Origin: Escherichia albertii NBRC 107761 = DSM 17582
Lineage (GTDB): Bacteria; Pseudomonadota; Gammaproteobacteria; Enterobacterales; Enterobacteriaceae
DNA length: 64,000 nt
Reading direction: 5' to 3'
Assembly (NCBI RefSeq): GCF_000759775.1
Contig: NZ_BBMY01000002.1
Coordinates: forward strand, 48,747-112,746
Part shown: positions 24,922-35,976 of the stretch, in pieces
Numbering within the stretch: position 1 is the first letter of the stretch
How the letters are laid out: each line of letters starts with the position of its first letter
Position numbers and translations under genes: made by a program
The notes under the pieces: generated by a model
The model's database searches: none
The model's input: only the letters and a program-made list of their open reading frames with translations
What the model was told of the DNA's origin: nothing

Positions 24922-26507
24922 TTCCCGGCTGGTTAATCCCAGGGTTAAGCGCCGCCACGCTGGTAGTGGCGGTTGCACTGGCGGCGTTTCTCGCCCTGTG
25001 GTGGAACGCACCACAGGGTGACTGGACGGCCATCTGGCAGGACAGCTACCTGTGGCATGTGGTGCGCTTCTCCTTCTGGCAGGCGTTTCTCTCGGCGCTG
25101 CTCTCTGTCGTTCCCGCAATATTCCTCGCCCGCGCGCTCTATCGCAGGCGCTTTCCGGGGCGACTAGCGCTGCTGCGTCTGTGCGCAATGACCTTGATCC
25201 TCCCGGTGCTGGTCGCCGTTTTCGGCATTCTTAGCGTCTATGGTCGCCAGGGCTGGCTGGCCTCGCTCTGGCATTCGCTTGGTCTGGAGTGGACCTTTTC
25301 GCCCTACGGCCTGCAAGGCATTTTGCTGGCACACGTATTTTTTAATCTGCCGATGGCAAGCCGCTTATTCCTCCAGGCGCTGGAAAACATTCCCGGCGAG
25401 CAGCGCCAGCTTGCCGCCCAGCTTGGGATGCGCGGCTGGCATTTTTTCCGCTTCATCGAATGGTCGTGGCTACGGCGACAAATCCCGCCGGTTGCTGCGC
25501 TTATCTTTATGCTCTGTTTCGCCAGCTTCGCTACCGTGCTGTCGCTGGGCGGTGGTCCGCAGGCGACCACTATCGAGTTGGCTATTTATCAGGCGCTAAG
25601 TTACGACTACGATCCTGCCCGCGCAGCGATGCTGGCGCTGATCCAGATGGTGTGCTGTCTCGGACTGGTGCTGTTGAGTCAGCGACTAAGTAAAGCCATT
25701 GCCCCCGGTACCACGCTGCTGCAAGGCTGGCGCGACCCGGACGATCGTCTGCATAGCCGCATTTGCGACACAGTATTAATTGCGCTGGCGTTGCTGTTAT
25801 TACTGCCACCGTTACTGGCGGTGATCGTCGATGGAGTAAACCGCCAGTTGCCAGAAGTTCTGTCGCAACCGGTGTTGTGGCAGGCACTGTGGACCTCATT
25901 GCGTATTGCACTGGCAGCAGGCGTATTGTGCGTGGTGCTGACCATGATGCTGCTATGGAGCAGCCGCGAACTGCGGGCGCGGCAAAAAATGCTGGCGGGT
26001 CAGGCGCTGGAGATGAGCGGCATGTTGATCCTCGCCATGCCGGGCATTGTGCTGGCAACGGGCTTCTTTTTGTTGCTCAACAACACTATCGGCCTGCCAC
26101 AATCTGCTGACGGCATTGTGATTTTCACCAACGCGTTAATGGCGATCCCTTATGCGCTGAAAGTGCTGGAAAACCCGATGCGCGATATCACTACCCGCTA
26201 CAGCATGCTGTGCCAGTCGCTGGGTATTGAAGGCTGGTCGCGCTTAAAAGTGGTGGAACTGCGCGCCCTGAAACGCCCACTGGCGCAGGCGCTGGCCTTT
26301 GCCTGCGTGCTGTCGATTGGTGATTTTGGCGTGGTGGCGTTGTTCGGTAACGATGATTTCCGCACCCTGCCGTTTTATCTCTACCAGCAAATCGGTTCTT
26401 ATCGCAGCCAGGACGGCGCAGTTACCGCGTTAATTCTGCTACTGCTCTGTTTTATGCTATTTACCGTGATTGAAAAACTACCGGTGCGAAATGTTAAAAC
26501 TGACTGA
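24897..26507 (+). CDS. thiP: ThiP, thiamine ABC transporter permease
   Basis: Inner-membrane permease of 536 residues made of two tandem binding-protein-dependent transport domains, about twelve membrane segments in total. EAA-type loops that contact the ATPase are seen as [17 protein letters not shown] near residue 180 and [15 protein letters not shown] near residue 440. The start lies inside thiB and the end overlaps thiQ by 17 bases, so the three genes are translationally linked. Confidence 0.97.
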   Translation: MATRRQSLIPGWLIPGLSAATLVVAVALAAFLALWWNAPQGDWTAIWQDSYLWHVVRFSFWQAFLSALLSVVPAIFLARALYRRRFPGRLALLRLCAMTLILPVLVAVFGILSVYGRQGWLASLWHSLGLEWTFSPYGLQGILLAHVFFNLPMASRLFLQALENIPGEQRQLAAQLGMRGWHFFRFIEWSWLRRQIPPVAALIFMLCFASFATVLSLGGGPQATTIELAIYQALSYDYDPARAAMLALIQMVCCLGLVLLSQRLSKAIAPGTTLLQGWRDPDDRLHSRICDTVLIALALLLLLPPLLAVIVDGVNRQLPEVLSQPVLWQALWTSLRIALAAGVLCVVLTMMLLWSSRELRARQKMLAGQALEMSGMLILAMPGIVLATGFFLLLNNTIGLPQSADGIVIFTNALMAIPYALKVLENPMRDITTRYSMLCQSLGIEGWSRLKVVELRALKRPLAQALAFACVLSIGDFGVVALFGNDDFRTLPFYLYQQIGSYRSQDGAVTALILLLLCFMLFTVIEKLPVRNVKTD

Positions 26508-27189
26508 TATCACCTGGCTTTACCACCATTTGCCAATGCGTTTTAGCTTAACGGTAGAACGCGGCGAGCAGGTGGCAATCCTCGGGCCAAGCGGCGCAGG
26601 GAAAAGTACTCTGCTGAATTTGATCGCCGGTTTTCTGACGCCAGCCAGCGGTTCGCTGACTATCGATGGCGTTGATCACACCACAACGCCGCCGTCACGC
26701 CGTCCGGTGTCGATGCTGTTTCAGGAGAACAACCTGTTCAGTCACCTGACGGTCGCGCAGAACATCGGGCTGGGGCTTAATCCCGGATTGAAGCTGAACG
26801 CGGCACAGCAGGAGAAAATGCACGCTATCGCCCGTCAGATGGGAATTAATCATTTAATGGCGCGGTTGCCGGGCGAGCTTTCCGGTGGTCAGCGACAGCG
26901 CGTGGCTCTGGCGCGTTGTCTGGTGCGCGAACAGCCCATTTTATTGCTTGATGAACCGTTCTCTGCGCTCGATCCGGCACTACGCCAGGAGATGCTGACG
27001 CTGGTGAGCACGAGCTGCCAGCAGCAAAAAATGACGCTATTGATGGTGTCACATAGCGTGGAAGATGCGGCGAGGATCGCCACGCGTTCGGTGGTGGTCG
27101 CCGACGGGCGCATCGCCTGGCAGGGTAAGACCGATGAGTTGTTGAGCGGTAAGGCGAGTGCTTCGGCGCTATTGGGGATTAAAGGTTAA
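26491..27189 (+). CDS. thiQ: ThiQ, thiamine ABC transporter ATPase
   Basis: ATPase subunit of 232 residues. Walker A is GPSGAGKST near residue 32, the ABC signature is LSGGQRQR near residue 128, and Walker B is ILLLDEP followed by the H-loop [10 protein letters not shown]-26491 is chosen over an upstream ATG at 26470 because it gives [13 protein letters not shown] as in E. coli. Last gene of the thiBPQ operon. Confidence 0.97.
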   Translation: MLKLTDITWLYHHLPMRFSLTVERGEQVAILGPSGAGKSTLLNLIAGFLTPASGSLTIDGVDHTTTPPSRRPVSMLFQENNLFSHLTVAQNIGLGLNPGLKLNAAQQEKMHAIARQMGINHLMARLPGELSGGQRQRVALARCLVREQPILLLDEPFSALDPALRQEMLTLVSTSCQQQKMTLLMVSHSVEDAARIATRSVVVADGRIAWQGKTDELLSGKASASALLGIKG

Positions 27190-27196
27190 TATGCAC

Positions 27197-27284
<88 letters not shown>

Positions 27285-27296
27285 CAAAACGATGCT

Positions 27297-28061
27297 CTAA
27301 ACCCCAACCACTTTGCGCAAGATATCGATATATACCGGCATCAGCGGATGGCGAATTAACACCACCAGCGCCACGACACCAATGGCAGAAATCAGCGGCG
27401 TCAGCCACAACAAACGGCCCCGCGACAAATAATGACTTAAACGATCGGTTGATTTGCCGCTGCGCCATAAGCGCCAGCACAGCCAGCCACCGACCCACAA
27501 AAACACCGCCGTCGCCAGCAGCAGCCATTTAAATTCACCACTTTGCATTCCGCCAGGAATATCAATCGCCGCCCCCGCCAGAATCCCCGGCAGGAAGTAG
27601 AACGGCGGCCACAGCAGGCAACCGATAATATTTGGCGTGATAAATTTCACCACCGGCAGATCCAGCATCCCTGCGACCATCGGTACCAGCGGACGCGTCG
27701 GCCCGACAAAGCGCCCGACCAGAATGGTAAACATGCTGTGTTGATGCAACGCATGCTCAGTTTTGTCGAGCAACGCTTTATTCTTTTTCAGAAATGACCA
27801 GCGATGCAGCGGCTTTTTAAACCGCCAGCCCAGCCAGAAGGAGATCCAATCCCCCATCAGGCAACCAGCAATCCCCGCCAGCCAGGCATGCCAGAAACTT
27901 AACTCTCCACTGCCAATCAGCGCCCCCAGTCCCGCCATCAGCACCGTACCAGGCAGAATCAAGCCGACTAACGCCAGCGACTCAAGAAAGGCCACCAATA
28001 CCACCGCCATCAGCGAATACACGGTAGATTGAGTAATAAAGTGTTCCAGCAATGCTTGCAT
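27297..28061 (-). CDS. yabI: YabI, DedA-family membrane protein
   Basis: DedA-family inner-membrane protein of 254 residues with five to six hydrophobic segments. Recent work assigns the wider family roles in lipid-carrier or phospholipid translocation; the exact role of YabI is not settled. Family features are visible: acidic residues in FLESLALVGLILPG, GDWISFWLGW, and the arginine motif GRFVGPTRPLVPMVAG. It stands alone, downstream of araC on the same strand. Confidence 0.93.
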   Translation of the reverse strand: MQALLEHFITQSTVYSLMAVVLVAFLESLALVGLILPGTVLMAGLGALIGSGELSFWHAWLAGIAGCLMGDWISFWLGWRFKKPLHRWSFLKKNKALLDKTEHALHQHSMFTILVGRFVGPTRPLVPMVAGMLDLPVVKFITPNIIGCLLWPPFYFLPGILAGAAIDIPGGMQSGEFKWLLLATAVFLWVGGWLCWRLWRSGKSTDRLSHYLSRGRLLWLTPLISAIGVVALVVLIRHPLMPVYIDILRKVVGV

Positions 28062-28146
28062 AATGTGCCTGTAAAATGGACGAAGCAGGGATTCTGCAAA
28101 CCCATTGCCACTCCGTCAAGCCGTCAATTATCTGATTCGTTACCAA

Positions 28147-29025
28147 TTATGACAACTTGACGGCTACATCATTCACTTTTTCTTCACAACCCGCTCTAAA
28201 CTCACTCGGGCTCGCCCCGGTACATTTTTTAAATACTCGCGAAAAATAGAGCTGATCGTCAAAACCGACATTACGCCCAACTGTGGCGATAGGCATCCGG
28301 GTGGTGCTCAATAACAGCTTCGCCTGACTGATACGCTGATCTTCGCGCCAGCTTAAAACGCTAATCCCTAGCTGCTGGCGGAACAGGTGTGACAAACGCG
28401 ACGGTGAAAGGCACACATGTTGCGCCACTCTGGCCACATCAAAATGACTGTCCGCAAGATGATCACTGATGTACTGGCAGGCCTCGCGTACCCGATTATC
28501 CATCGGCGGGTGCAACGACTCATTGATAGCCTCCATACGTCGCAGTAATAATTGCTCAAGAAGGTTTATCGCCAGTAATTCTGAATAACGACCTTCTCCT
28601 TGCCCGGCATTGATGATTTGCCCAAACAGATCGTTGAAATGAGGCAGCCAGGCATCATCCGGGCGAAAGAAACCGGTATTAGCAAAAATAGCGGGCCAGT
28701 TTAGCCACTCCTGCCAGTAGGCGCGGGGGCGAAAATAGACCCACTGGTGATACCACTCACTGGCATCCGGGTGCCGCCCATAGTGGTGGATCTCGCCTGG
28801 TGGAAAGAGCAAAATGTCGCCCGGTCGGCAGACAAATTCTTTCCCATTATTTTTCACCACGCCCTTACCCCGAATGGTGAGGTTGAGAATGTATCCCTTC
28901 ATTCCCAGTGGTCTGTCGATAAAAAAATCGAGATAACCATTCGCTTCGATTGGCGTTAAACCGGCTACCAGATGAGCGTTGAACGAGTAGCCCGGCAGCA
29001 GTGGATCATTTTGTGCTTCAGCCAT
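28147..29025 (-). CDS. araC: AraC, arabinose-responsive regulator
   Basis: Dual regulator of 292 residues. The N-terminal arm and cupin domain bind L-arabinose and dimerise ([18 protein letters not shown]); the C-terminal domain has two helix-turn-helix units ([21 protein letters not shown] and [21 protein letters not shown]). ATG-29025 gives [15 protein letters not shown]. Without arabinose it loops DNA between araO2 and araI1; with arabinose it activates araBAD. Several substitutions versus K-12 lie in the region WLNWPAIF...[10 protein letters not shown] (about residues 105-130). Confidence 0.97.
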   Translation of the reverse strand: MAEAQNDPLLPGYSFNAHLVAGLTPIEANGYLDFFIDRPLGMKGYILNLTIRGKGVVKNNGKEFVCRPGDILLFPPGEIHHYGRHPDASEWYHQWVYFRPRAYWQEWLNWPAIFANTGFFRPDDAWLPHFNDLFGQIINAGQGEGRYSELLAINLLEQLLLRRMEAINESLHPPMDNRVREACQYISDHLADSHFDVARVAQHVCLSPSRLSHLFRQQLGISVLSWREDQRISQAKLLLSTTRMPIATVGRNVGFDDQLYFSRVFKKCTGASPSEFRAGCEEKVNDVAVKLS

Positions 29026-29052
29026 ACTTTTCATACTCCTGCCAATCAGAGG

Positions 29053-29085
29053 AGAAACCAATTGTCCATATTGCACTAAACATCA
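29053..29085. promoter_or_regulatory. araO2 operator
   Basis: AAACCAATTGTCCATATTGCA (29055-29075) matches the distal AraC half-site of the E. coli repression loop, about 210 bases upstream of araI1. It lies in the araC leader. Confidence 0.75.
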
Positions 29086-29189
29086 CCTGCTATGCGTCTC
29101 TGACAGGCCATCTTCAAAAAGCCAACCGACAAACCCGCTTGTCAAAAGCACTTTGTTGACAGGATATGCATCAGGTATGACAAAAACGC

Positions 29190-29230
29190 GTAACAAAAGT
29201 GTCTATAATTACGACAAAAAAGTCCACATT
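29190..29230. promoter_or_regulatory. araO1 operator (araC autoregulation)
   Basis: The segment around GTGTCTATAATTACG and AAAGTCCACATTGA corresponds to the two araO1 half-sites that overlap the araC promoter. A few bases differ from K-12. Confidence 0.7.
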
Positions 29231-29232
29231 GA

Positions 29233-29254
29233 ATATTTGCACGATGTCACACTT
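29233..29254. promoter_or_regulatory. CRP site of the ara control region
   Basis: The core TTTGCACGATGTCACA (29236-29251) contains a good TGTCACA half and a weaker left half, between araO1 and araI. It serves the divergent araC and araBAD promoters. Confidence 0.8.
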
Positions 29255-29264
29255 TGCTATGCCA

Positions 29265-29328
29265 TAGCATTTTTATCCATAAGATTAGCGGATCCTGCCT
29301 GACGCTTTTTATCGCAACTCTCTACTGT
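29265..29328 (+). promoter_or_regulatory. araI1-araI2 activation sites and araBAD promoter
   Basis: The direct half-sites TAGCATTTTTATCCATA (29265) and TAGCGGATCCTGCCTGA (29286) are 21 bases apart. The second overlaps the -35 CTGACG (29299-29304); the -10 is TACTGT (29323-29328) after an 18-base spacer. This is the standard AraC-dependent layout. Confidence 0.92.
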
Positions 29329-29363
29329 TTCTCCATACCCGTTTTTTTGGATGGAGTGAAACG

Positions 29364-31064
29364 ATGGCGATTGCAATTGGCCTCGATTTTGGCAGTGATT
29401 CTGTACGAGCGTTGGCGGTGGAATGCGCCACCGGTGAAGAGCTCGCCACCAGCGTAGAGTGGTATCCCCGTTGGCAGGAAGGGCAATTTTGCGATGCCCC
29501 GAATAACCAGTTCCGTCATCATCCGCGCGACTATATCGAGTCAATGGAAGCGGCGCTAAAAACCGTGCTTGCAGAGCTTAGCGCCGAACAGCGCGCGGAC
29601 GTGGTCGGCATTGGCGTCGACAGTACCGGCTCCACACCTGCGCCAATCGATGCCGACGGCAATGTGCTGGCGCTACGCCCGGAATTCGCCGAAAACCCAA
29701 ACGCGATGTTTGTATTATGGAAAGATCACACCGCGGTCGAAGAAGCGGAAGAGATCACCCGCCTGTGTCACGTGCCGGGCAACGTTGACTACTCCCGCTA
29801 TATTGGCGGTATTTATTCCAGTGAATGGTTCTGGGCAAAAATTCTGCATGTGACTCGTCAGGACAGCGCCGTGGCACAATCTGCCGCATCGTGGATTGAG
29901 CTGTGCGACTGGATGCCCGCCCTGCTCTCCGGCACCAACCGCCCGCAGGATATCCGCCGCGGACGTTGCAGCGCCGGGCATAAATCGCTGTGGCACGAAA
30001 GCTGGGGCGGTTTGCCGCCAGCCAGTTTCTTTGATGAACTGGACCCGATCCTCAATCGCCATTTGCCTTCCCCGCTATTCACTGACACCTGGACCGCAGA
30101 TATTCCGGTTGGCACTTTATGCCCGGAATGGGCGCTACGCCTCGGTCTGCCAGAAAGCGTAGTGATTTCCGGCGGCGCGTTTGACTGCCATATGGGCGCG
30201 GTCGGCGCGGGCGCACAGCCTAACGCACTGGTAAAAGTTATCGGTACTTCCACCTGCGACATTCTGATTGCCGACAAACAGAGCGTTGGCGAGCGGGCAG
30301 TGAAAGGTATTTGCGGTCAGGTTGACGGCAGCGTGGTGCCGGGATTTATTGGCCTGGAAGCAGGTCAGTCGGCATTTGGCGATATCTATGCCTGGTTTGG
30401 TCGCGTACTCGGCTGGCCGCTGGAACAACTTGCCGCCCAGCATCCTGAACTGAAAGAGCAAATCAAAGTCAGCCAGAAGCAACTGCTACCTGCACTCACC
30501 GAAGCATGGGCCAAAAATCCGTCTCTTGATCACCTGCCAGTGGTGCTCGACTGGTTTAATGGCCGCCGCACGCCAAACGCTAACCAACGCCTGAAAGGGG
30601 TAATTACCGATCTGAATCTCGCTACCGACGCACCACTGTTGTTCGGCGGTTTGATTGCCGCCACCGCTTTTGGCGCACGCGCAATTCAGGAGTGCTTCAC
30701 CAACCAGGGGATCGCCGTAAACAACGTGATGGCGCTGGGCGGCATCGCGCGAAAAAACCCGGTCATTATGCAGGCCTGCTGCGACGTGCTTAATCGTCCG
30801 CTGCAAATCGTCGCTTCTGACCAGTGTTGCGCGCTCGGTGCAGCGATTTTCGCGGCCGTCGCCGCAAGAGTACACGCAGACATTCCATCAGCGCAGCAAA
30901 AAATGGCCAGTGCGGTAGAGAAAACTTTGCAACCGAGCACAACACAGGCTCAACGCTTTGAACAGCTTTATCACCGCTATCAGCAATGGGCGATGAGCGC
31001 AGAACAACACTACTTTCCAACTTCCGATCCGGCGCTGGCTGACCAGGCCGTTCCGACTCTATAA
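29364..31064 (+). CDS. araB: AraB, L-ribulokinase
   Basis: FGGY-family carbohydrate kinase that phosphorylates L-ribulose, 566 residues. The N-terminal motif [15 protein letters not shown], the middle [14 protein letters not shown] and the C-terminal [15 protein letters not shown] segment mark the two actin-like lobes. A GGAGTG RBS sits 6-8 bases before the ATG. araA follows after ten bases. Confidence 0.98.
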   Translation: MAIAIGLDFGSDSVRALAVECATGEELATSVEWYPRWQEGQFCDAPNNQFRHHPRDYIESMEAALKTVLAELSAEQRADVVGIGVDSTGSTPAPIDADGNVLALRPEFAENPNAMFVLWKDHTAVEEAEEITRLCHVPGNVDYSRYIGGIYSSEWFWAKILHVTRQDSAVAQSAASWIELCDWMPALLSGTNRPQDIRRGRCSAGHKSLWHESWGGLPPASFFDELDPILNRHLPSPLFTDTWTADIPVGTLCPEWALRLGLPESVVISGGAFDCHMGAVGAGAQPNALVKVIGTSTCDILIADKQSVGERAVKGICGQVDGSVVPGFIGLEAGQSAFGDIYAWFGRVLGWPLEQLAAQHPELKEQIKVSQKQLLPALTEAWAKNPSLDHLPVVLDWFNGRRTPNANQRLKGVITDLNLATDAPLLFGGLIAATAFGARAIQECFTNQGIAVNNVMALGGIARKNPVIMQACCDVLNRPLQIVASDQCCALGAAIFAAVAARVHADIPSAQQKMASAVEKTLQPSTTQAQRFEQLYHRYQQWAMSAEQHYFPTSDPALADQAVPTL

Positions 31065-31074
31065 GGACACGACA

Positions 31075-32577
31075 ATGACGATTTTTGATAATTATGAAGT
31101 GTGGTTTGTAATTGGCAGCCAGCATCTGTATGGCCCGGAAACCCTGCGTCAGGTCACCCAACATGCTGAACACGTTGTTAAGGCGCTGAATACGGAAGCC
31201 AAACTGCCCTGTAAACTGGTACTGAAACCGTTGGGCACCACGCCAGACGAAATCACCGCTATTTGCCGTGACGCCAATTACGACGATCGTTGCGCCGGCC
31301 TGGTAGTGTGGCTGCACACCTTCTCCCCGGCCAAAATGTGGATCAACGGCCTGACCATGCTCAACAAACCGTTGCTGCAATTCCACACCCAGTTCAACGC
31401 AGCGCTGCCGTGGGACAGTATCGACATGGACTTTATGAACCTGAACCAGACTGCGCACGGCGGCCGCGAGTTCGGTTTCATCGGCGCGCGTATGCATCAG
31501 CAACATGCCGTCGTTACCGGTCACTGGCAGGATAAACAGGCGCACGAGCGTATCGGCGCCTGGATGCGCCAGGCGGTATCTAAACAGGATACACGTCATC
31601 TGAAAGTCTGCCGTTTTGGCGATAACATGCGTGAAGTGGCAGTCACTGACGGCGATAAAGTCGCCGCGCAGATTAAGTTCGGTTTCTCCGTCAATACCTG
31701 GGCGGTTGGCGATCTGGTACAGGTGGTGAACTCCATCAGCGATGGTGATGTTAACGCGCTGGTCGATGAGTATGAAAGCAACTACATCCTGACACCTGCG
31801 ACACAAATCCACGGCGAGAAGCGGCAGAACGTGCTGGAAGCGGCGCGTATTGAGCTGGGGATGAAGCGTTTCCTGGAACAAGGCGGCTTCCACGCGTTCA
31901 CCACCACATTTGAAGACTTGCACGGCCTGAAACAGCTTCCTGGTCTGGCCGTACAGCGTCTGATGCAGCAGGGTTACGGCTTTGCAGGCGAAGGCGACTG
32001 GAAAACCGCAGCCCTGCTTCGCATCATGAAAGTGATGTCAACCGGTCTGCAGGGCGGCACCTCCTTTATGGAGGACTATACCTACCACTTCGAGAAAGGT
32101 AATGATCTGGTGCTCGGCTCCCACATGCTGGAAGTCTGCCCGTCGATCGCTGTAGAAGATAAACCGATCCTCGACGTTCAACACCTGGGCATTGGTGGTA
32201 AAGAAGATCCGGCGCGTCTGATCTTCAATACTCAAACTGGTCCAGCGATTGTCGCCAGCCTGATTGATCTCGGCGATCGTTACCGTCTGCTGGTTAACTG
32301 CATCGACACAGTGAAAACGCCACACGCCCTACCGAAACTGCCGGTGGCAAATGCGCTGTGGAAAGCCCAGCCAGACCTGCCAACCGCTTCTGAAGCGTGG
32401 ATCCTCGCCGGTGGCGCGCACCATACCATCTTCAGCCATGCGCTGAACCTCAACGATATGCGCCAGTTTGCCGAGATGCACGACATTGAAATCACGGTGA
32501 TTGATAACGACACCCGCCTGCCAGCGTTTAAAGACGCGCTGCGCTGGAACGAAGTGTATTACGGATTTCGTCGCTAA
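31075..32577 (+). CDS. araA: AraA, L-arabinose isomerase
   Basis: Mn-dependent isomerase converting L-arabinose to L-ribulose, 500 residues. Conserved metal and catalytic residues are in [29 protein letters not shown] (Glu and His, about residues 300-350) and [12 protein letters not shown] near residue 445. Second gene of araBAD. A REP cluster separates it from araD. Confidence 0.98.
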   Translation: MTIFDNYEVWFVIGSQHLYGPETLRQVTQHAEHVVKALNTEAKLPCKLVLKPLGTTPDEITAICRDANYDDRCAGLVVWLHTFSPAKMWINGLTMLNKPLLQFHTQFNAALPWDSIDMDFMNLNQTAHGGREFGFIGARMHQQHAVVTGHWQDKQAHERIGAWMRQAVSKQDTRHLKVCRFGDNMREVAVTDGDKVAAQIKFGFSVNTWAVGDLVQVVNSISDGDVNALVDEYESNYILTPATQIHGEKRQNVLEAARIELGMKRFLEQGGFHAFTTTFEDLHGLKQLPGLAVQRLMQQGYGFAGEGDWKTAALLRIMKVMSTGLQGGTSFMEDYTYHFEKGNDLVLGSHMLEVCPSIAVEDKPILDVQHLGIGGKEDPARLIFNTQTGPAIVASLIDLGDRYRLLVNCIDTVKTPHALPKLPVANALWKAQPDLPTASEAWILAGGAHHTIFSHALNLNDMRQFAEMHDIEITVIDNDTRLPAFKDALRWNEVYYGFRR

Positions 32578-32580
32578 TTA

Positions 32581-32678
32581 GCCGCATCCGGCATTCAGCG
32601 CCTGATGCGACGCTGGCGCCTCTTATCAGGCCTACACGTTCCGGGCTTGCAGGCCGGATAAGCAAAGCACATCCGGCA
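32581..32678. repeat. BIME between araA and araD
   Basis: REP-type units (GCCGCATCCGGC..., GCCTGATGCGACGC...TCTTATCAGGCCTAC, AGGCCGGATAAGC) fill most of the 114-base gap. The E. coli araA-araD gap is known to hold such elements, thought to tune the lower expression of araD. Confidence 0.87.
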
Positions 32679-32691
32679 CGAAGGAGTCAAC

Positions 32692-33387
32692 ATGTTAGAA
32701 GATCTCAAACGTCAAGTATTAGAAGCCAACCTGGCGCTGCCAAAACACAAGCTGGTCACGCTGACCTGGGGAAACGTCAGTGCCGTTGATCGCGAGCACG
32801 GCGTCTTTGTGATCAAGCCTTCCGGCGTCGATTACAGCGTCATGACCGCCGACGATATGGTCGTAGTCAACATCGAAACTGGCGAGGTCGTCGAAGGTAC
32901 GAAAAAACCCTCCTCCGACACGCCAACTCACCGACTGCTCTACCTGGCATTCCCCGCCATTGGCGGCATTGTGCACACCCACTCCCGCCATGCCACCATC
33001 TGGGCGCAATCAGGTCAGTCAATCCCGGCAACCGGCACTACCCACGCCGACTATTTCTACGGCACCATTCCCTGCACCCGCAAAATGACCGATGCGGAAA
33101 TCAACGGCGAATATGAATGGGAAACGGGCAAAGTGATCGTCGAAACCTTCAAAAAACAGGGTATCGACGCGGCGCAAATGCCTGGTGTACTGGTGCATTC
33201 TCACGGCCCGTTTGCATGGGGTAAAAACGCCGAAGATGCGGTGCATAACGCCATCGTGCTGGAAGAAGTCGCTTATATGGGGATTTTCTGCCGCCAGTTA
33301 GCCCCGCAGTTACCGGATATGCAGCAAACGTTATTGGATAAGCACTACCTGCGTAAGCATGGTGCGAAGGCGTATTACGGGCAGTGA
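32692..33387 (+). CDS. araD: AraD, L-ribulose-5-phosphate 4-epimerase
   Basis: Zn-dependent class II aldolase-fold enzyme of 231 residues that yields D-xylulose 5-phosphate. Zinc histidines are in [12 protein letters not shown] (near residues 95-97) and [12 protein letters not shown] (near 171). [12 protein letters not shown] holds the conserved phosphate-binding and acidic region. An AAGGAG RBS precedes the ATG. Last gene of araBAD. Confidence 0.98.
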   Translation: MLEDLKRQVLEANLALPKHKLVTLTWGNVSAVDREHGVFVIKPSGVDYSVMTADDMVVVNIETGEVVEGTKKPSSDTPTHRLLYLAFPAIGGIVHTHSRHATIWAQSGQSIPATGTTHADYFYGTIPCTRKMTDAEINGEYEWETGKVIVETFKKQGIDAAQMPGVLVHSHGPFAWGKNAEDAVHNAIVLEEVAYMGIFCRQLAPQLPDMQQTLLDKHYLRKHGAKAYYGQ

Positions 33388-33388
33388 T

Positions 33389-33408
33389 AACTGTATAAAA
33401 CCACAGCC
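33389..33408. promoter_or_regulatory. LexA box of polB
   Basis: CTG-TATAAAACCA-CAG (33391-33406) is a canonical CTG-N10-CAG SOS box, placed 56 bases upstream of the polB start right after araD. It explains DNA-damage induction of polB. Confidence 0.93.
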
Positions 33409-33461
33409 AATCAACTGAAACCAGGCTATAATCGAGTCTGGTTTTTTATTGGATTTTCAGC

Positions 33462-35813
33462 GTGACACTGGCAGGTTTTATCTTAACCCGACACTGGCGG
33501 GACACCCCGCAAGGGACCGAAGTTTCATTCTGGCTGGCGACGGACAACGGGCCGTTGCAGGTTACCCTTACGCCGCAAGAATCCGTGGCGTTTATTCCTG
33601 CCGATCAAGTTCCCCGCGCTCAGCACATTTTGCACGGTGAACAAGGCTTTCGTCTGACGCCATTGGCATTGAAGGATTTTCATCGCCAGCCGGTGTATGG
33701 CCTTTACTGTCGCGCCCATCGCCAGTTGATGAATTACGAAAAGCGCCTGCGTGAAGGTGGCGTTACCGTTTACGAGGCCGATGTGCGCCCGCCAGAACGC
33801 TATCTGATGGAGCGGTTTATCACCTCTCCGGTGTGGGTCGAGGGTGATATGCGCAATGGCGCTATCGTTAATGCCCGTCTGAAACCGCATCCCGACTATC
33901 GTCCGCCGCTCAGGTGGGTTTCTATTGATATTGAAACCACCCGCCACGGTGAGCTGTACTGCATCGGCCTGGAAGGTTGCGGGCAGCGCATCGTTTATAT
34001 GCTGGGGCCAGAGAATGGCGACGCCTCCGCGCTCGATTTTGAACTGGAATACGTCGCCAGTCGCCTGCAGCTACTGGAAAAACTTAACGCCTGGTTTGCC
34101 AACTACGATCCTGATGTGATCATCGGCTGGAACGTGGTGCAGTTTGATCTGCGAATGCTGCAAAAACTTGCCGAGCGTTACCGTATTCCACTGAGTCTGG
34201 GGCGCGATAACAGCGAACTGGAGTGGCGCGAGCATGGTTTTAAAAACGGTGTCTTTTTTGCCCAGGCCAAAGGGCGGCTGATTATTGATGGTATTGAGGC
34301 ACTAAAATCCGCATTCTGGAATTTCTCGTCGTTCTCACTAGAAACCGTCGCCCAGGAGCTGTTAGGCGAAGGCAAATCTATCGATAACCCGTGGGATCGG
34401 ATGGACGAAATTGACCGCCGTTTCGCCGAAGATAAACCCGCGCTGGCGACTTATAACCTGAAAGATTGCGAACTGGTGACACAAATCTTCCACAAAACCG
34501 AAATCATGCCGTTTTTACTCGAACGGGCGACGGTGAACGGTCTGCCAGTGGATCGGCATGGGGGTTCGGTGGCGGCGTTTGGTCATCTCTATTTTCCCCG
34601 AATGCACCGCGCTGGTTATGTTGCACCTAATCTCGGCGAAGTGCCGCCACACGCAAGCCCTGGCGGCTACGTGATGGATTCGCGACCAGGACTTTATGAT
34701 TCTGTGCTGGTGCTGGACTACAAAAGCCTGTATCCGTCGATCATCCGCACGTTTCTGATTGATCCCGTCGGACTGGTGGAAGGCATGGCACAGCCCGATC
34801 CTGAACACAGCACCGAAGGCTTTCTAGATGCCTGGTTCTCACGGGAGAAACATTGCCTGCCAGAGATTGTGACTAACATCTGGCACGGGCGCGATGAAGC
34901 CAAACGCCAGGGTAATAAGCCGCTGTCGCAGGCGCTGAAGATCATCATGAATGCCTTTTATGGCGTGCTTGGCACCACTGCCTGTCGCTTCTTCGATCCG
35001 CGCCTGGCGTCGTCGATCACCATGCGTGGTCATCAGATCATGCGGCAAACCAAAGCGTTGATTGAAGCGCAGGGCTATGACGTGATTTATGGCGATACCG
35101 ACTCAACGTTTGTCTGGCTGAAAGGCGCACATTCAGAAGAAGAGGCGGCGAAAATCGGTCGTGCACTGGTGCGACACGTTAACGCCTGGTGGGCGGAAAC
35201 ACTGCAAAAACAACGGCTGACCAGCGCACTGGAACTGGAGTATGAAACCCATTACTGCCGTTTTCTGATGCCAACCATTCGCGGAGCCGATACCGGCAGC
35301 AAAAAGCGCTACGCCGGGCTGATTCAGGAAGGTGACAAACAGCGGATGGTGTTTAAAGGGCTGGAAACCGTGCGTACCGACTGGACGCCGCTGGCCCAGC
35401 AATTTCAGCAGGAGCTATATCTGCGCATCTTCCGCAACGAGCCATATCAGGAGTATGTACGCGAAACTATCGACAAACTGATGGTCGGCGAACTGGATAC
35501 GCAGCTGGTTTACCGCAAACGCCTTCGCCGTCCGCTGAGCGAATATCAGCGTAATGTGCCGCCTCATGTACGCGCCGCACGCCTTGCCGATGAAGAAAAC
35601 CACAAGCGTGGTCGCCCCTTGCAATATCAAAACCGCGGCACCATTAAGTACGTCTGGACCATCAACGGCCCGGAGCCGCTTGACTACCAACGTTCACCAC
35701 TGGATTACGAACACTATCTGACCCGTCAACTGCAACCCGTGGCGGAGGGAATACTCCCTTTTATTGAGGATAATTTTGCTACACTTATGACCGGGCAACT
35801 TGGGCTATTTTGA
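33462..35813 (+). CDS. polB: DNA polymerase II
   Basis: Family B polymerase of 783 residues used in SOS repair and replication restart. The exonuclease domain has [13 protein letters not shown] (Asp/Glu pair near residue 156) and [10 protein letters not shown]; the polymerase palm has [14 protein letters not shown] near residue 420 and [12 protein letters not shown] near residue 545. The start is GTG-33462. The first residues (MTLAGF) differ from K-12 (MAQAGF as I recall). It has its own SOS promoter. Confidence 0.97.
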   Translation: MTLAGFILTRHWRDTPQGTEVSFWLATDNGPLQVTLTPQESVAFIPADQVPRAQHILHGEQGFRLTPLALKDFHRQPVYGLYCRAHRQLMNYEKRLREGGVTVYEADVRPPERYLMERFITSPVWVEGDMRNGAIVNARLKPHPDYRPPLRWVSIDIETTRHGELYCIGLEGCGQRIVYMLGPENGDASALDFELEYVASRLQLLEKLNAWFANYDPDVIIGWNVVQFDLRMLQKLAERYRIPLSLGRDNSELEWREHGFKNGVFFAQAKGRLIIDGIEALKSAFWNFSSFSLETVAQELLGEGKSIDNPWDRMDEIDRRFAEDKPALATYNLKDCELVTQIFHKTEIMPFLLERATVNGLPVDRHGGSVAAFGHLYFPRMHRAGYVAPNLGEVPPHASPGGYVMDSRPGLYDSVLVLDYKSLYPSIIRTFLIDPVGLVEGMAQPDPEHSTEGFLDAWFSREKHCLPEIVTNIWHGRDEAKRQGNKPLSQALKIIMNAFYGVLGTTACRFFDPRLASSITMRGHQIMRQTKALIEAQGYDVIYGDTDSTFVWLKGAHSEEEAAKIGRALVRHVNAWWAETLQKQRLTSALELEYETHYCRFLMPTIRGADTGSKKRYAGLIQEGDKQRMVFKGLETVRTDWTPLAQQFQQELYLRIFRNEPYQEYVRETIDKLMVGELDTQLVYRKRLRRPLSEYQRNVPPHVRAARLADEENHKRGRPLQYQNRGTIKYVWTINGPEPLDYQRSPLDYEHYLTRQLQPVAEGILPFIEDNFATLMTGQLGLF

Positions 35814-35976
35814 GCAAAAAAAGAGTTCGCCAGAGATCATTTTGATGCGTGACGAATGCTTTGCCATCCAGTACCATAGCGCCCTTTCCATTCCTGGACC
35901 TGAATAACGCCACTACCACATTAGTCTGGTAGCGGGTGGTTATTGCCTGCAATTGAAGATATAGAGCCAAACACAT

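Noticed and set aside
28120..28164. Inverted repeat GCCGTCAA...TTGACGGC at the araC 3' end as a terminator
   Set aside because: The arms are separated by 29 bases and no T-run follows; it partly lies within araC, so a terminator call is not justified.
30790..31923. Long minus-strand open frame (377 codons) antisense to araB/araA
   Set aside because: It mirrors the codon pattern of araA/araB, has no motif or RBS, and such shadows are common in GC-rich coding DNA.
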